Notes under the pieces: generated by a model
The model's input: only the letters and a program-made list of their open reading frames with translations
What the model was told of the DNA's origin: nothing
The model's database searches: none
Program-made: the position numbers and the translations under genes
Shown: positions 6,653-7,412 of the stretch, piece after piece
Layout of the letters: each line of letters starts with the position of its first letter
How positions within the stretch are numbered: position 1 is the stretch's first letter
NCBI GenBank assembly: GCA_902783735.1
Contig: CACZSE010000318.1
Coordinates: forward strand, 1 to 7,412
Direction: 5' to 3'
DNA length: 7,412 nt
Origin: an uncultured Lachnospiraceae bacterium
GTDB taxonomy: Bacteria; Bacillota; Clostridia; Lachnospirales; Lachnospiraceae

Positions 6653-7254
6653 CTTAACAGCAGTGAATCACCGTTTTCTTTAAGCCAGCGTCTGTGTTCC
6701 TTATAATCGGGATCTATGCTTTCCACTTTTTTCCAGAACAGTTTGGAGTGATCCATATAGGTCAGATGACACAACTCATGTATAACAACGTAATCTAAAA
6801 CTCTTGGAGGTGCCAGCATGAGTCTCCACGAAAAACTTAAAGTGCCATTGGAAGAACAACTTCCCCAACGTGTTTTAGGGTCCGAAATGCGGATGGAAGA
6901 ATAGTGTCCACCGGTGATAGGAAGATAATATTCAACACGTTCGTAAATATATCTTTTGGCAGCAGCCCTGTACTTTTTCTCCAGATAAGACGTACGGGGA
7001 TCGTCGCGCTCTGCCTGACGCAATGCTTTGGCGTCAGGTTTATTTTTTTGCTTCAGATACATCCGATAAATCCATTCGCCTCTTTCTTCAATGATGGGTA
7101 AGACCTGAGACATGGTTGCATAAAGCGGTATGCGTATGATGATCTCACCCCCGGCTTTAACTTCAAAACCTATACTTTTTCTTTTTGAACGTATAAGAGT
7201 ATAGGGAAGGATTATGTTTTTATTGTTTATGTTTAATCTCAGTTCTTTATTCAT
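6649..7254 (-). CDS. YgjP/DUF45 family zinc metalloprotease (M48-like fold)
   Basis: The 201-residue protein is a soluble, predicted cytosolic member of the YgjP-like family (Pfam DUF45). The zinc site is clear: HELCH (159-163) with the third ligand His169 in MDHSKLFW (167-174). The family signature KTRWGSCSSNGTLSFSWRL (127-145) comes just before it, and YKEHRRWL (184-191) closes the domain. The N-terminal part (about 15-70) has the beta-strand and IEERGEWI pattern usual in this family. Length is slightly below the common 220-240. There is no signal peptide. The ATG at 7254 is preceded by GAGAG and overlaps the end of the upstream minus-strand gene by 8 bases, so translation is probably coupled. 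Its stop (6649-6651) overlaps that of the convergent CDF gene. The physiological substrate of the family is not known to me. Confidence 0.9.
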   Translation of the reverse strand: MNKELRLNINNKNIILPYTLIRSKRKSIGFEVKAGGEIIIRIPLYATMSQVLPIIEERGEWIYRMYLKQKNKPDAKALRQAERDDPRTSYLEKKYRAAAKRYIYERVEYYLPITGGHYSSIRISDPKTRWGSCSSNGTLSFSWRLMLAPPRVLDYVVIHELCHLTYMDHSKLFWKKVESIDPDYKEHRRWLKENGDSLLLS

Positions 7255-7412
7255 CTCTCATCGGTGAAGTGTTTTTTCCGTTTTGTATATTGTGATCCAC
7301 TGAGGATTGTGAAACATATCCGTTGCTGTCAATAGATGCATTATATGAGATACCCTGTTCGTATTTTATGATCCTGGCCTTGTCGTTATCATTTGCTTCA
7401 ATCGTCTGGCCG
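7247..7412 (-). CDS. C-terminal end of an unrecognised protein, 5' part beyond the window
   Basis: Reading the minus strand from base 7411 gives 54 open codons and then TAA at 7247-7249. The visible end begins GQTIEANDNDKARIIKYEQG and finishes KNTSPMRDE. The two other minus-strand frames hit stops within about 55 bases of the edge, so this is the only frame open through to the ygjP-like start. Its stop lies inside the ygjP-like start region (ATGAATAA, 8-base overlap), the usual layout for coupled genes in one operon. The tail is polar, rich in Asn, Ser and Asp, and probably disordered, with no membrane segment. I do not recognise a family. That it is a real gene is inferred from the open frame, its composition and the overlap. 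Confidence 0.6.
   Translation of the reverse strand, partial: GQTIEANDNDKARIIKYEQGISYNASIDSNGYVSQSSVDHNIQNGKNTSPMRDE

Noticed and set aside
1..7412. Mobile element, phage, CRISPR or toxin-antitoxin system
   Set aside because: No transposase, integrase, terminal inverted repeats, spacer-repeat array or paired small toxin/antitoxin genes are visible. The only tandem repeats are three in-frame 30-bp units inside a coding tail.

Overview
The window looks like chromosomal DNA from a low-to-moderate GC Firmicute, most likely an anaerobic Lachnospiraceae-type clostridium (Butyrivibrio, Pseudobutyrivibrio or a relative). I base this on AGA- and ATA-rich codon use, strong AGGAG-type ribosome sites, tight operons, and the character of the CDF transporter and the YgjP-type protease. 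The genus is inference from protein style only. I see no phage, IS, CRISPR, tRNA or rRNA. Almost every base is coding: the largest non-coding gap is 99 bases.

Region 1 (1-3172, + strand) is the 3' end of a cell-surface polysaccharide operon. It holds the C-terminal part of a processive family-2 glycosyltransferase of the hyaluronan/chitin/PNAG synthase type, cut by the left edge. Sixteen bases later comes a membrane-anchored protein with a NodB-like polysaccharide deacetylase domain and a C-terminal beta-sandwich. Synthase plus deacetylase-like partner recalls IcaA/IcaB and PgaC/PgaB. Two things are odd. The glycosyltransferase has a long cytosolic tail with an excisionase-like helix-turn-helix, three 10-residue repeats and a coiled coil. 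The deacetylase domain has lost both metal-binding histidines and is probably a pseudo-enzyme.

Region 2 (3201-6652, + strand) is a second operon behind a good sigma-A-like promoter (TTTACA-17-TAGAAT). It encodes a PurF paralogue, a serine O-acetyltransferase of the EpsC/CysE type, and a cation diffusion facilitator, with gaps of only 21 and 6 bases. The PurF paralogue keeps the PRPP loop and all four presumed Fe-S cysteines, but Gly replaces the catalytic N-terminal Cys and the rest of the glutaminase site is gone. The transporter has an Asn/Asp + Asp/Asp metal-site pattern suggesting Mn2+ (or Fe2+) rather than Zn2+, and two tandem C-terminal cytosolic domains.

Region 3 (6649-7412, - strand) converges on region 2, with the two stop codons overlapping. 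It holds a YgjP/DUF45-type zinc metalloprotease and, overlapping its start by 8 bases, the C-terminal end of an unrecognised protein that runs off the right edge.

The most unusual items are the glutaminase-dead PurF paralogue co-transcribed with cysE and a metal exporter, and the surface-polysaccharide pair made of a synthase with a DNA-binding-like tail and a catalytically degenerate deacetylase.
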